Source of the DNA: Eubacterium sp.
Lineage (GTDB): Bacteria; Bacillota; Clostridia; Lachnospirales; Lachnospiraceae
Direction: 5' to 3'
Assembly: GCA_017475235.1 (NCBI GenBank)
Contig: JAFVGA010000001.1
Coordinates: forward strand, 181,371 to 245,370
Length of the DNA: 64,000 nt
Shown: positions 44,996 to 54,314 of the stretch, piece by piece
Layout of the letters: every line of letters starts with the position of its first letter
How positions within the stretch are numbered: position 1 is the first letter of the stretch
The notes under the pieces: model-generated
What the model saw: only the letters and a program-made list of their open reading frames with translations
Told to the model about the DNA's origin: nothing
Database searches by the model: none
Program-made: the position numbers and the translations under genes

Positions 44996-46156
44996 CTATT
45001 TTAAAGCCAAGATTCGGTCTCGCTGGGCTATAGCACTCTCGGCGTAACTGCTGTAGCCACCAACACAGGACGAATATAGTCCATTAGCATATGCACAACA
45101 CGCGTCATACATATTTCCAAATTTATTTAAGCACGCTGCCATAGTGTGTACACCTACGTGTATATTATCTTCTACACTATAGACATCGTTCGGGTAATAA
45201 CCCGTATCTATGTAAAACTGCTGTACTGTTATAGGCATTACTTGACATAAGCCCATCGCTCCGCAGTACGAGGTTGCATATTGATTATATCCTGATTCTT
45301 TACTTATAACCGCAAGCATCAGTTCATAATCAACGTTATATTGGTCGCAATACTTCTTAAGTATTGCCTGATTTTCTTTTTCCCAAGTCGTAGTACTTCC
45401 ATCTCCAGCATATAATGTCGGATAATACCAAGACTCATCTTCAGGTTCAGGTTCCGTTACAGTTGTTTCTTCTGTAACTGTAGTTGTTGATTCCGTAGTT
45501 TCTGATATTGAAGTAACTTCTGACACATTAGTTACTTCCGAAGTAATAGTAGATGTAGCTTCTGTTGATATCGGAGCAGATTCTTCTGCTTTTGATTCTT
45601 CAGGAGTATACGGAAGTGGCTCTGTTTCTACAACCGCCACAGGTTCATATGATAGTCCCAAAGGCTGTACTTGAATTACAGGTTCATAATACTCCTCAGC
45701 AGACCATTCTGGTTCAACAATTTCTATCTCTTCTGAGATAATAGGTTCCTCAACTACCTCTTTAGGCTTTGTTGGGGATACAGGTTTTGATAAATCAATG
45801 AGTTTAGACTTATCCAGTACTATTCCACAGAACTCTTCATCATCCGTCGATTTAGCTGAATCCTGTGATTTAGTTGTTAAAGGTTTTGAAGCATTAGTCG
45901 ACTCTGCTTCAATAAGTTGTTTTGATATTTCTTTCCAGTTAGTCCATTCTATTGTCCATTCTACACTTTTTTCTTTGCTGTTGTCGCTATCTGAATCGGC
46001 TCTAGAATTCGATTCGATAGTTTCATTGCTCGAATACTCAGTAAGAACTTCCTTGATGGAAGTAATAATAAGGTGTGTTCCACCTATAAAAGAAAATAAA
46101 ATAAAGATTGAGAGAATTCGTGCAATTAATTTTGAATACTTAGATGGGGTATTCAT
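44996..46156 (-). CDS. Membrane-anchored lytic transglycosylase (SLT domain)
   Basis: A 386-residue protein. N-terminal signal anchor (about 10-32: LIARILSIFILFSFIGGTHLI), a Ser/Thr/Glu/Pro-rich stalk (about 45-255, e.g. TSEVTNVSEVTSISETT), and a C-terminal soluble-lytic-transglycosylase domain (about 265-386). The catalytic glutamate is E287 in AVISKESGYN, followed by GAMGLCQVMP. It would cleave peptidoglycan glycan strands at the membrane face. Unlike a free endolysin it is tethered, suggesting a role in lysis or in local wall remodelling. It starts behind GGAAGGAGG, after a GAGGCAT/ATGCCTC hairpin. Confidence 0.9.
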   Translation of the reverse strand: MNTPSKYSKLIARILSIFILFSFIGGTHLIITSIKEVLTEYSSNETIESNSRADSDSDNSKEKSVEWTIEWTNWKEISKQLIEAESTNASKPLTTKSQDSAKSTDDEEFCGIVLDKSKLIDLSKPVSPTKPKEVVEEPIISEEIEIVEPEWSAEEYYEPVIQVQPLGLSYEPVAVVETEPLPYTPEESKAEESAPISTEATSTITSEVTNVSEVTSISETTESTTTVTEETTVTEPEPEDESWYYPTLYAGDGSTTTWEKENQAILKKYCDQYNVDYELMLAVISKESGYNQYATSYCGAMGLCQVMPITVQQFYIDTGYYPNDVYSVEDNIHVGVHTMAACLNKFGNMYDACCAYANGLYSSCVGGYSSYAESAIAQRDRILALK

Positions 46157-46174
46157 AATTAATTTCCTCCTTCC

Positions 46175-46190
46175 GAGGCATCAATGCCTC
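46175..46190 (-). promoter_or_regulatory. Hairpin next to the ribosome binding site
   Basis: GAGGCAT-CA-ATGCCTC is a perfect inverted repeat immediately before GGAAGGAGG of the transglycosylase gene on the minus strand. It may protect the mRNA end or modulate initiation. Confidence 0.4.
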
Positions 46191-46213
46191 ATATAGTAAT
46201 GTTTATAGTTGAA
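46191..46213 (-). promoter_or_regulatory. AT-rich motif B-like block
   Basis: Minus strand TTCAACTATAAACATTACTA upstream of the transglycosylase gene, sharing TCAAC plus an AT-rich block with other motif B sites. Confidence 0.3.
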
Positions 46214-46221
46214 TGATTTTG

Positions 46222-46254
46222 TAAAAAATCATCCTGTGGTCTAAAACCACAGGA
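46222..46254 (-). terminator. Rho-independent terminator
   Basis: CCTGTGGT / ACCACAGG around 5 nt, with GATTTTTTAC on the minus strand. It ends the 46268-47035 gene. Confidence 0.85.
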
Positions 46255-46267
46255 CGATAATATACAA

Positions 46268-47035
46268 TCAAACTTTGTCTTGATAGTTGGAATACTCCAT
46301 TATAGGTGCAAGCTTTATAGCGACTTCGACTAATTCATTCCTGATAAAATCAACCATATTATCATCAACCAATTCATTAGCATATTCAGCCATAGCAACA
46401 CCAAGAATTTCATTCTTACTATTATATATAGCAACCATTACCATACTCTTGATTGTATTATTCTTAAGCATAGAGAATAAAGCGGGGAACTCTTCTCTGA
46501 TTTCTGCTATATCTTTTATAATAAGATAACCATGATCGTATAATTGATAAAGACTATTATCAAATACTGCTAATGGAATAGCGACCTGTTCTTTTAATAC
46601 AGGCTTAGTTTTCGATGCAACCTTTATCTGCTCAGATATACATGATACTTTAAAGAATGGGAATCCATGAGAAGCACGAGTTCCATTATGAAAAGCGTAC
46701 ACAGATAATCTTTCACAGTCTAATCTAAGTTTAGAGTGAGTAAGAATATCCTTCATAGCACTATCCAGTTTTATGAATATCTCAAGGACATTCTCAGTCT
46801 TTTGCTGTTTATCTGCGGCTTCTTTTATCAGTTCTTTTAAAGTCTTAGTCATTTCATCCTGCATAACTGTTATGCGGTCATACATCTTATTATTATTAGA
46901 AATGATTGATCGGAATAGAAGTACAAATAGCATAATGAATACAGCTACTATAATTACCTCCATCCCATATTGTTTAATTAATCCCGCTAAACCAGCGACA
47001 TGTTGTACATCGCTAGTTTGATTTAGTAATACCAT
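46268..47035 (-). CDS. Membrane protein with coiled coil and GAF-like domain (255 aa)
   Basis: An N-terminal transmembrane helix (about 24-45: MEVIIVAVFIMLFVLLFRSI), a coiled-coil linker (about 50-95), then a GAF-like domain (about 105-240) with the signature 'LSVYAFHNGTRASHGFPFF' and a terminal LGVAMAEYA strand. Phage proteins of this build are seen near lysis or tail genes; the GAF-like part could sense a small ligand or simply be structural. Start at 47035 with AAGGAGGGG. It is next to the transglycosylase, hence a lysis-timing role is conceivable; this is inference. Confidence 0.7.
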   Translation of the reverse strand: MVLLNQTSDVQHVAGLAGLIKQYGMEVIIVAVFIMLFVLLFRSIISNNNKMYDRITVMQDEMTKTLKELIKEAADKQQKTENVLEIFIKLDSAMKDILTHSKLRLDCERLSVYAFHNGTRASHGFPFFKVSCISEQIKVASKTKPVLKEQVAIPLAVFDNSLYQLYDHGYLIIKDIAEIREEFPALFSMLKNNTIKSMVMVAIYNSKNEILGVAMAEYANELVDDNMVDFIRNELVEVAIKLAPIMEYSNYQDKV

Positions 47036-47075
47036 AAATGGCCCCTCCTTATTTTAACATACTACACACATACTA

Positions 47076-50000
47076 CTAAGATGTATATTCTTCCATAAAG
47101 TCATCCCACATCTTTCTCTGTAAGAGAGAACGTTCTTTACTGAATACGAATACTTCCGGATCATTTTCTGATGGTTCTTGATCAACCACATCCATAAGTC
47201 TATCAGTTTTATCCGGATCATTTGGAATAAAGTCATTAAGCAACGTTTGTGTATCGTTGTCTTGTAGAGTATGTAATGGCTGCATATTCGCAATAAGTTC
47301 CGGATTCATAGAACTGATATAGACATTAGTATGTGATACAAGGTCATTCAGTTTTTCTTCATAATCTGGATCGTCTTCATCAGGTAATTCAGCAAAGTAG
47401 AATGCGTCTTTAGAAAGAGTAACATCCAATATTTTAGTTCTATCTTGAGATACATTAAGTATAAACTCAGGAGATACTCTCTTACCGTTAATAAATATCG
47501 ATAAGTGTTCTGATCTTAAAAGACTATTCGTTACATATCTAGGAAGAGTGATATACGCTGAAAGCGTTCCATCATCCTTTGGAACTAGCTGGATATAATC
47601 CGCTCTTGTTGCATCAGTACAAGTTGTAAGACTCCATAAGAAATCCGGGATATAGAATACTTCAACTACATTTCCTTGTCTTACAGGAGTATTGAAGTAT
47701 ACCCTATTTTCATATACAGGTGAATCTAACTGAGGGAAAGATATCACATATGAGTCTGGTAAGAACTTTTGATTTATAAATACCATATACATATGAGGTG
47801 CATATTCAGGATTACTGCAATATATAAATGTATCATGTGGTAATGTGATATATTCGCAATAATCCTCCTCAATTACTTCCCTGTAGTAATGGAATTGTCT
47901 TAAACTACATACTGTAGCGGTATCACCATAATTAAAACGAATATCGTCTTCTGATGGTAAGATTCGATATAATTCTGGATCATCGATAAGTACGCCAATT
48001 TCAGCTTCGCCATAATCATCGTCATCATCGTCTTCACCTGGATCAACCGGAGTTGTCTCGTCTTCTAATTGAAGGATATCTTCAATCAAATCAGCTACTT
48101 CTCCACTAGTATCATCTATTGTATCTGAGAGATGTCTTCTCAAAGATAGTTCTTCGGTAATATGATCCGTAGTATGAGCCCTTCTAGCGAGCGACACAAG
48201 GAGTTCTCTTAGATCTGGATCTGATATTTGGTCGTTGATCATTCCAATGGCTGTATTCATTGTGTTTTCATCAACAAAATAGATTACATCATCCACAGAA
48301 GTATCGTTGTCATCATAATGCAATATAACTTCCTTACGAGTCATTACTGTTCCCGACGGACCAGGTGTAGGACCAGGACTTGGTTTAACCTTTCCTCGGT
48401 CAAACACCCAAGGTAAGTCTATTGTAAATGGAATAGAATACTGAACTGGAGACCCTAAATTTTCTTCAGGGAAAGGATACTGGTTACCTCTAATCTTATG
48501 ATCGTATAACTGAACTTCAAATTGTGAGAATTCAGTCACATTCTGTATCATAGACTTATTAAAAGTAATTTGCTTTTTCTTATTATTACATCTTGTATAG
48601 AATACAAACTGGAATACATCATCATCTACCAATGGTAAACTTGAAACTGGTAAGGAGAATGTAGAGTCTGTATATGTCAACTGATAATATGTGCTAATAA
48701 GATTACCATTAAGATAAACTATAACGAATGTATCTTTATTGCCTACATTACGTCTTCCCATAGTGATAGTTGTATTCACCAAGAAGCCATTATCTATTAA
48801 CTCTTTACGAGTAAAAGTTTCAGTATAGTTCCAAGGTGTAAAAGCTGTTGTAAGTTTATCTGCATCATACCAATCAATATACCAAGCAGCATTCTCGATA
48901 TTCCTATTGAAGTTATATCTATCTGTGTGCTGGAAGTTGAATGATATATCAAATAAAGAAAAATCATCCAAGTAATCGAGCATAGAATGATCTGGAGCAA
49001 ACATTTCCGGAAGATGTTTTCTCAGGAACCATTCATTCGGTGTGAAATTAGGATTATCTCTCAGATTCTCATAGTAAGCTGATTCTACAATATCATGCAT
49101 TATAGCTTGAACTTCCATAGAAGAATCCGCAAATAACTGCCCTACTAATTCATCAAGAACTTGTCTGGTTTCTTCCTTAAGATAGAATATACATTCATCT
49201 AAAGGAGTACATCCTTCTTCCATACAGTTTAACCTATAGTCTCTTACAATAAAACCATATATATTACCTGTAGGATCCGACTCCATGTAATCGTATATTA
49301 TACTAATAAACTTCTCACAAGCATTCTCAAGTGAATTTAGATATCCCCTGAATGCCATAATCACATTAGGAAGTGTAGTCCTAGGGATTCGCATAGCATT
49401 ATCCTGATCATATATAACCATTTCGTTATAAAATAGAACAGCTTTATTGTTACTTCCTGGAGGAAACTCTATAGTGGCTATATTACCATTATGAGTTTCT
49501 ATAGGTACATCCTTAACCAGTCTACCATTTTGGAAACAAAAAATATTCTCCTTTTTGATTTTATTCCAATAAGGAAAGTTCCTGAATATGTAATTGTACT
49601 GTGTACCAGTTACACCTACATGATTATTATCACAGAATTCTACCTTACACTTGACATGTCCATCTGTAGTCCAGACACTTATACTTCCTTCATTATTAAG
49701 ACAACCGGTTTCATCAAATTTAAGGATAGGATTTCCCTTTCCCTCTTCTGATCGTTCCGTAAGAAAGTTACATTGTAGTATATCTATATTATCCAGATTT
49801 ATATCTGTATGGGCATTCAGTATATCTTCAGCCCAGACAATAATATAGTCGTAAAGACCATCAGTCTTTACTTCAATATTTTCCATAGAGACATAATAGC
49901 CATCTAAGAATACAGCAAATTTGTTAATGAGACCATATCGATACATATTCTCCATTGTACAACGCATATCAGTTTTTATCTGAGTTCCTTCTAATGAAGC

Positions 50001-50387
50001 ATTATTTACAGGAATATCAGGATTGCGTTGAATGAGAGCTGTCAGATTCATACTCATTCTCTTTGAGAAGTCTATAAGTGATTCATTATCTAATAAGCAG
50101 AAAGTTATAGTAGAGTCACACACTGCTCGCTTTCTTACATTAAGAAAATGAATCTTATCCGTTTTGTATACAATCTTATATCCGGGTCCACCATCATGGA
50201 TGAGTTCACCATTGAATATGTAATGTCTAACACGAGTAATATACCCAGACTTTGACAGTCTAGGTATAATAGCGTGCTCTAATGAATCATTAACGAATTC
50301 TGTACGAGATCTAAGATAGTCTATTCTGTCTTCAACAATAGCTCGTCCTTTTGCTCGAGCTTCATTCTCATAATCGAGAACACTCAT
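47076..50387 (-). CDS. Large virion-type protein with repeated 'FxNG' modules (1103 aa)
   Basis: Probably a tail or baseplate component. An N-terminal helix (about 1-45, ARAKGRAIVEDRIDYLRSR) is followed by several beta-rich modules each built around a hairpin such as YIFNGELIHD, CFQNGRLVKD, VYLNGNLIST, VFINQKFLPD and IFINGKRVSP. A proline linker (PSPGPTPGPSG near 665-675) divides the protein, and an acidic DDDDDYGEAE segment follows at about 790. No enzyme motif is visible. GGAGGG precedes ATG 50387. Its neighbours (309-aa gene upstream, GAF protein downstream) are of unknown or membrane type. Confidence 0.6.
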   Translation of the reverse strand: MSVLDYENEARAKGRAIVEDRIDYLRSRTEFVNDSLEHAIIPRLSKSGYITRVRHYIFNGELIHDGGPGYKIVYKTDKIHFLNVRKRAVCDSTITFCLLDNESLIDFSKRMSMNLTALIQRNPDIPVNNASLEGTQIKTDMRCTMENMYRYGLINKFAVFLDGYYVSMENIEVKTDGLYDYIIVWAEDILNAHTDINLDNIDILQCNFLTERSEEGKGNPILKFDETGCLNNEGSISVWTTDGHVKCKVEFCDNNHVGVTGTQYNYIFRNFPYWNKIKKENIFCFQNGRLVKDVPIETHNGNIATIEFPPGSNNKAVLFYNEMVIYDQDNAMRIPRTTLPNVIMAFRGYLNSLENACEKFISIIYDYMESDPTGNIYGFIVRDYRLNCMEEGCTPLDECIFYLKEETRQVLDELVGQLFADSSMEVQAIMHDIVESAYYENLRDNPNFTPNEWFLRKHLPEMFAPDHSMLDYLDDFSLFDISFNFQHTDRYNFNRNIENAAWYIDWYDADKLTTAFTPWNYTETFTRKELIDNGFLVNTTITMGRRNVGNKDTFVIVYLNGNLISTYYQLTYTDSTFSLPVSSLPLVDDDVFQFVFYTRCNNKKKQITFNKSMIQNVTEFSQFEVQLYDHKIRGNQYPFPEENLGSPVQYSIPFTIDLPWVFDRGKVKPSPGPTPGPSGTVMTRKEVILHYDDNDTSVDDVIYFVDENTMNTAIGMINDQISDPDLRELLVSLARRAHTTDHITEELSLRRHLSDTIDDTSGEVADLIEDILQLEDETTPVDPGEDDDDDDYGEAEIGVLIDDPELYRILPSEDDIRFNYGDTATVCSLRQFHYYREVIEEDYCEYITLPHDTFIYCSNPEYAPHMYMVFINQKFLPDSYVISFPQLDSPVYENRVYFNTPVRQGNVVEVFYIPDFLWSLTTCTDATRADYIQLVPKDDGTLSAYITLPRYVTNSLLRSEHLSIFINGKRVSPEFILNVSQDRTKILDVTLSKDAFYFAELPDEDDPDYEEKLNDLVSHTNVYISSMNPELIANMQPLHTLQDNDTQTLLNDFIPNDPDKTDRLMDVVDQEPSENDPEVFVFSKERSLLQRKMWDDFMEEYTS

Positions 50388-50408
50388 AACTATCCCTCCA
50401 ATCTCGTA

Positions 50409-51338
50409 TTACTGAACAAAAGTAGATCCTTTCTGGAGTACTTCTTTAGTATATTCAACCATTCTCTTATCACATATCTTTTCGATAGTTTTCTGGTTAT
50501 TTATGTATGAACCAACGTAAGCATCTGTTATAATAGCAGAGAATGCAGGGAAGTATTCAAGACCAAATGGTGTGGTTGTACCATACAGCATCATCCATCT
50601 ATCTACGAATATATCGACAGTAATATTTTCTTTCTTAAGAACTTTACCTACGAAGTCAATAAATGTCTTTATATTGAGGAAAGAAGATTCATCCTTATAG
50701 AGCTCAATGATATTCTCTTCTCTTTCAGATAAACCAGTAAACTTTCTTGCAGCGAATCTAAGTTTATCATAAGATTCACCAAGGATACCTTCAGCAAAAT
50801 ACATACAAGCCATAAGTTGTACTCTAGCTTTAAGCGCTGGATCAAGAGAAATCTTTAAGAGGTAGTCTGCTACATGAGTAAAAAGTAAAGCGAAATTCTG
50901 CATACCGAGAATTTGAATATTCTGTGAAAGCAGAAGCTGTGGTTTTAATGTGTATGCCATACATACCATGGCATTTACAAGATGCGCTACAAGAGTGTCT
51001 ATATCCATACACTTATATACACCAGTAGAACTATTCTTTACAACGAGATTTGTTACATCAACAAAAATCTTGTACTGCTGTTTATCTTTAGGGTCTTTGG
51101 CAGCGATCACCTTTAATGCTCTAGGCATAGCTTTTGTTGCTTCGATAAGCACAACCTTAGGTGATTTGAGTATCTTGTATAAATAGTCAGCAATCTGACG
51201 ATGCTTGAATTCGAATACAATATCGTCGAATTCTTTATTATTAATATTTAAACGCTCACCCTTCATAAGGAATTCCATGATATTCTTTTGATATTCTGGA
51301 AATTTATTATAAAGGTATGAATCAGCATAAGTCTTCAT
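50409..51338 (-). CDS. Unidentified 309-aa protein
   Basis: Not recognised. Start ATG 51338 (MKTYADSYLYNKFPEY) behind AAAGGAGG is preferred over a longer frame from 51422. Helical and soluble with hydrophobic patches (QNFALLFTHVADYLLKI). It lies 21 nt upstream of the large virion-like gene and likely shares its transcript. It has a motif B-type block at 51360-51380. Confidence 0.75.
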   Translation of the reverse strand: MKTYADSYLYNKFPEYQKNIMEFLMKGERLNINNKEFDDIVFEFKHRQIADYLYKILKSPKVVLIEATKAMPRALKVIAAKDPKDKQQYKIFVDVTNLVVKNSSTGVYKCMDIDTLVAHLVNAMVCMAYTLKPQLLLSQNIQILGMQNFALLFTHVADYLLKISLDPALKARVQLMACMYFAEGILGESYDKLRFAARKFTGLSEREENIIELYKDESSFLNIKTFIDFVGKVLKKENITVDIFVDRWMMLYGTTTPFGLEYFPAFSAIITDAYVGSYINNQKTIEKICDKRMVEYTKEVLQKGSTFVQ

Positions 51339-51359
51339 ATTAACTTCCTCCTTTAAGTA

Positions 51360-51380
51360 AATTTTTATGTAAATGTTGAA
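51360..51380 (-). promoter_or_regulatory. AT-rich motif B-like block
   Basis: Minus strand TTCAACATTTACATAAAAAT, 6 nt before the AAAGGAGG region of the 309-aa gene and just after the terminator at 51398. Confidence 0.4.
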
Positions 51381-51397
51381 GTGGGGTATTTCGTGGT

Positions 51398-51428
51398 AAA
51401 AAATAAGGGTGTGCCGTGACACACCCTT
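51398..51428 (-). terminator. Rho-independent terminator
   Basis: AAGGGTGTG / CACACCCTT (9 bp, 6-nt loop) followed on the minus strand by ATTTTTTAC. Ends the 51456-52295 gene. Confidence 0.9.
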
Positions 51429-51455
51429 AAAGTTGTAGAGATTTTACCCGATTAG

Positions 51456-52295
51456 TTATTTGTCTATATCTGTAGATGATATTGCATTGAGCATTTCATC
51501 GATCACAGATTCCGATGCATCCATTGATTCCATCAGTAACTTTTTCAATTTAGCACGCTCTTCTGGATCCCCTACAAACGAGAATCCTCCAGAAAAGTTT
51601 ATAATGCATACTGGGAATGGCAGTACTGGCATTAAAACTCCATCTACAGTCATATTTATGGTTTTTATGCTATGTGAGCCTTTAAACCATAATCCGCTGT
51701 TTGCTTTAGACTTAGTAGTAACCTGCGTCTGAATTCCGAACTGGGCGTTATTGTACTCGAAGAATTCACCAGGACTTCTGAAATCATCGAAGATGGTTTC
51801 TTCTTCCTCACGGAATTCTCCAGAAGCATCATTCTTTTTATTTGCGAATGCTGCAAAATTCCCAACCACGAATCCTCTATTCTGTTTAATAAAGTCTTCT
51901 ATGCTTGAAAAGAACTTAGGATCTGGATATAACACATCATAATCCGCAGACCACACCAATTCGCCATGGTCAAATAGACCCAGCATATAAAATGTTTTAG
52001 TCGGGTTGTTCGGATCCATGAATATTTCCGGATCTTTCTTGAACAGAACTAAAGATAGGAATCTGAACTTTTCGAATCCTTCAGTAGGAATATCGATATA
52101 ATGCAGGGCTTTCTGTACTATATAACCTGCCCTTATTAAGAAATTCGCGTCTATTACGACGAAGTTTTTTGTTTCAACGAGGTCTTCACCATTAAAGCAG
52201 ACATCATTTGACAAGATGCTTATATCGGTGTATAAAAGTTTCAATCCGAGATCTAATGCCTCGATATAGAAAGCTCTCTTTTCATTACTTAACAT
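51456..52295 (-). CDS. Unidentified 279-aa protein
   Basis: Not recognised. Start at 52295 behind TAAGGAGGAATT. Mixed alpha/beta, with an acidic middle (EFREEEETIFDDF) and a hydrophobic beta segment (VLPFPVCIINFSGGFSF). No membrane helix. Second gene of a unit with the 249-aa gene 15 nt upstream. Confidence 0.8.
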   Translation of the reverse strand: MLSNEKRAFYIEALDLGLKLLYTDISILSNDVCFNGEDLVETKNFVVIDANFLIRAGYIVQKALHYIDIPTEGFEKFRFLSLVLFKKDPEIFMDPNNPTKTFYMLGLFDHGELVWSADYDVLYPDPKFFSSIEDFIKQNRGFVVGNFAAFANKKNDASGEFREEEETIFDDFRSPGEFFEYNNAQFGIQTQVTTKSKANSGLWFKGSHSIKTINMTVDGVLMPVLPFPVCIINFSGGFSFVGDPEERAKLKKLLMESMDASESVIDEMLNAISSTDIDK

Positions 52296-52310
52296 AATAA
52301 TTCCTCCTTA

Positions 52311-53060
52311 TTAATAAATAAATCCACCATTAAAGCGGCACTTAAAAATCTCTTCATTGGTTTCTGCATCAACAATCTTCTGCGTTCCAACTTCTATTAA
52401 GCCGTTATGAGAAACATAATCACAATGTATCATACAATTACGAATCTCACCATGTGCATTTCTGTATACAAACTTAGACTCGTCTGTATCGAAATGCATT
52501 GTGTCGTATGATAGGTGATACTGGCATGGTTCTGCTGTTGCCGCTTCTAATCTGTCCGTTACGTTGTCTATCCAGGTTCTCGCAAGATATTCCCCCTGAT
52601 TATTTATCAGTAAGAAATCAGCCCAAAGATTGAAACCTGGAGTATTAAACATTTTGTATGCGGTGTCCCATATGTACTCACCATTGTTGATACCAAAGTT
52701 AGGATCAAATAGTATTTCTCGATGAGTCTGGCACACAGAAGCGTCATACTCTTTTGCTGTAATATACTGAACGCCTGTGTAGGAGTCTGAGTCTGATGCT
52801 TCTGGAAATATCTTGTTAAGTACATCCATATGGCGAGTCAAGGTATAATAACCATGGCCTTTAGGCCACTCTAAATTCCCGGCATTTGCGGAATAATTCG
52901 GTTCTTTAGACATTACCTGAATTTTTGCTTCATATAAGCATTTCAGCCACCTAAACACGTTTATTCTGAAATTGATATCTTTAAAATGAAACTTTAATGC
53001 TTCGAGCTCATTTTCGATCTCTTTAATATCTTTTAGAGATCTAGGTTTTAAAATATCCAT
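52311..53060 (-). CDS. Unidentified 249-aa protein
   Basis: Not recognised. Start 53060 behind AGGAGG. The N-terminus is a basic helical segment (PRSLKDIKEIENELEALKFHF), the remainder aromatic-rich (Trp, Tyr, His), ending in KCRFNGGFIY. Motif A sits about 60 nt upstream. Confidence 0.8.
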   Translation of the reverse strand: MDILKPRSLKDIKEIENELEALKFHFKDINFRINVFRWLKCLYEAKIQVMSKEPNYSANAGNLEWPKGHGYYTLTRHMDVLNKIFPEASDSDSYTGVQYITAKEYDASVCQTHREILFDPNFGINNGEYIWDTAYKMFNTPGFNLWADFLLINNQGEYLARTWIDNVTDRLEAATAEPCQYHLSYDTMHFDTDESKFVYRNAHGEIRNCMIHCDYVSHNGLIEVGTQKIVDAETNEEIFKCRFNGGFIY

Positions 53061-53117
53061 ATAATTACCTCCTATATGGTTTAAAAGTTTATGGAGCTTT
53101 GCAACTCCTCGTACATA

Positions 53118-53140
53118 CCAATAATATACAAGAAAAAGTA
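53118..53140 (-). promoter_or_regulatory. AT-rich promoter-like motif A
   Basis: Minus strand CTTTTTCTTGTATATTATTG, about 60 nt before ATG 53060. Confidence 0.45.
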
Positions 53141-53149
53141 TGTTTGAAA

Positions 53150-53176
53150 CAAAAAATAGGACTCCATAGGGAGCCC
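53150..53176 (-). terminator. Rho-independent terminator
   Basis: On the minus strand GGGCTCC / GGAGTCC (one G-U pair) around CTAT, then TATTTTTTG. Ends the three-paralogue unit. Confidence 0.8.
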
Positions 53177-53181
53177 TGTAT

Positions 53182-53787
53182 TTATTCTTTTGAAACGAGA
53201 CAGTAGGCTACAATCAAGTCCATCAGCTCATCCATTGCTTCCGAGTTTTGTTTGTTTGAAACATTTGTATCCAGAGCACCCTTGGTTTTTATTTTGTGTG
53301 CCATATTCTCAACAGAGCGAATAGTTCTCCCTAACAACATTGCTATCTGGCTACTTGGTACACCATCAGCTTTGAGAATTAAAAGTATTTCTTTTTCTTC
53401 AAAACTCCAGGTTCTGTTATAATTGTGTGCTGTTAGTTTTGACTTATTGTTAGCATTCGTGTGGTTCCGCTTATTATTTTCCTTATGTCTATCTTTGTTA
53501 TTTTCATACCAGTTTCGACTCCATTCTTTACATTGTTCTTTATTCCTTTGGTAATAATCGGCTGATCGTTTTTTAACAGAGTCCTTATTCTGTCGTTGAT
53601 ACTCTTTTACCTTTCCATTTATATTTTCTTTATTCCTTTGGTAATACTCTTTTTTCCTTGCCGATATACGATCTTTATTCTTTTGATAGTATTCTCTATA
53701 TTTGTTTTTGTGCTCTTCTTTATCTATAAAATTCTCGTAATACATTTTGTTGTACCCTTTTCTCTTTTCTTCATCTTTATATGGCAT
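53182..53787 (-). CDS. Repeat/HTH protein, paralogue 1 of 3 (201 aa)
   Basis: The N-terminal half is made of about five 14-17-residue repeats of the form (D/E)YYQ(K/R)NK(D/E)..., very rich in Lys, Tyr and Asn, probably a long basic helix. The C-terminal half (about 125-170) is a SANT/GcrA-type helix-turn-helix: WSFEEKEILLILKADG then SQIAMLLGRTIRSVENM. A DNA-binding regulator or nucleoid-type protein is likely. YYxxNK repeats also occur in phage endonucleases and HTH proteins. It overlaps in style with the next two genes, spaced by 1 nt each. Start behind AGGAGG. Confidence 0.8.
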   Translation of the reverse strand: MPYKDEEKRKGYNKMYYENFIDKEEHKNKYREYYQKNKDRISARKKEYYQRNKENINGKVKEYQRQNKDSVKKRSADYYQRNKEQCKEWSRNWYENNKDRHKENNKRNHTNANNKSKLTAHNYNRTWSFEEKEILLILKADGVPSSQIAMLLGRTIRSVENMAHKIKTKGALDTNVSNKQNSEAMDELMDLIVAYCLVSKE

Positions 53788-53788
53788 A

Positions 53789-54313
53789 CTAATCTCCTCC
53801 TAAGCTAGAGTTGATATGATACAGTTCTATTAAATCCTGTAATTCATTTATCGACTCCATCCTTTGTTTTCTATGTATTCTACCTATTTTGCTTTGTACT
53901 GACTCTCTTGATCGACCTAAGGCAATAGCTATTTCTGTACAAGTAAGACCTTCTTTCCGAAGTTCAAACAATGTTGCCTCTTCTTCGGCAGTCCATATAG
54001 CTCTTTTAGCACTAGCTAAGCGTTTATTGCACGCATAAACCACTGCTTTACTGTTTTTATTGTAATCACGCATATATTGCCTATGATATTTTTGTATTCG
54101 GTCTTTATTGTTTTGATAGTAATTGCGCATATATTGCGTATGCTGTTTTGATATTTTCTCTTTATTGTTTGCATAGTATCGCCTCGCAGACTCCCTCTCT
54201 TCTTCTCTATGTTCGGCATAGTATCGCTTTCTGTATTCGTTTTCCTTCTCTTTATTCACAGCATGGTATCTTTTTCTGTATTCCTTTGCTTTTTCTTTAT
54301 CTTTATATCCCAT
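53789..54313 (-). CDS. Repeat/HTH protein, paralogue 2 of 3 (174 aa)
   Basis: Same build as its neighbours: MGYKDKEKAKEYRKR start, four to five YY/Y-x-NK repeats with inserted QYMR segments, then an HTH (IWTAEEEATLFELRKEG; CTEIAIALGRSRESVQSKI near 110-150). The C-terminus, LQDLIELYHINSSLGGD, is nearly the same as in paralogue 3, so 2 and 3 are the closer pair. AGGAGG precedes 54313. Confidence 0.8.
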   Translation of the reverse strand: MGYKDKEKAKEYRKRYHAVNKEKENEYRKRYYAEHREEERESARRYYANNKEKISKQHTQYMRNYYQNNKDRIQKYHRQYMRDYNKNSKAVVYACNKRLASAKRAIWTAEEEATLFELRKEGLTCTEIAIALGRSRESVQSKIGRIHRKQRMESINELQDLIELYHINSSLGGD

Positions 54314-54314
54314 A

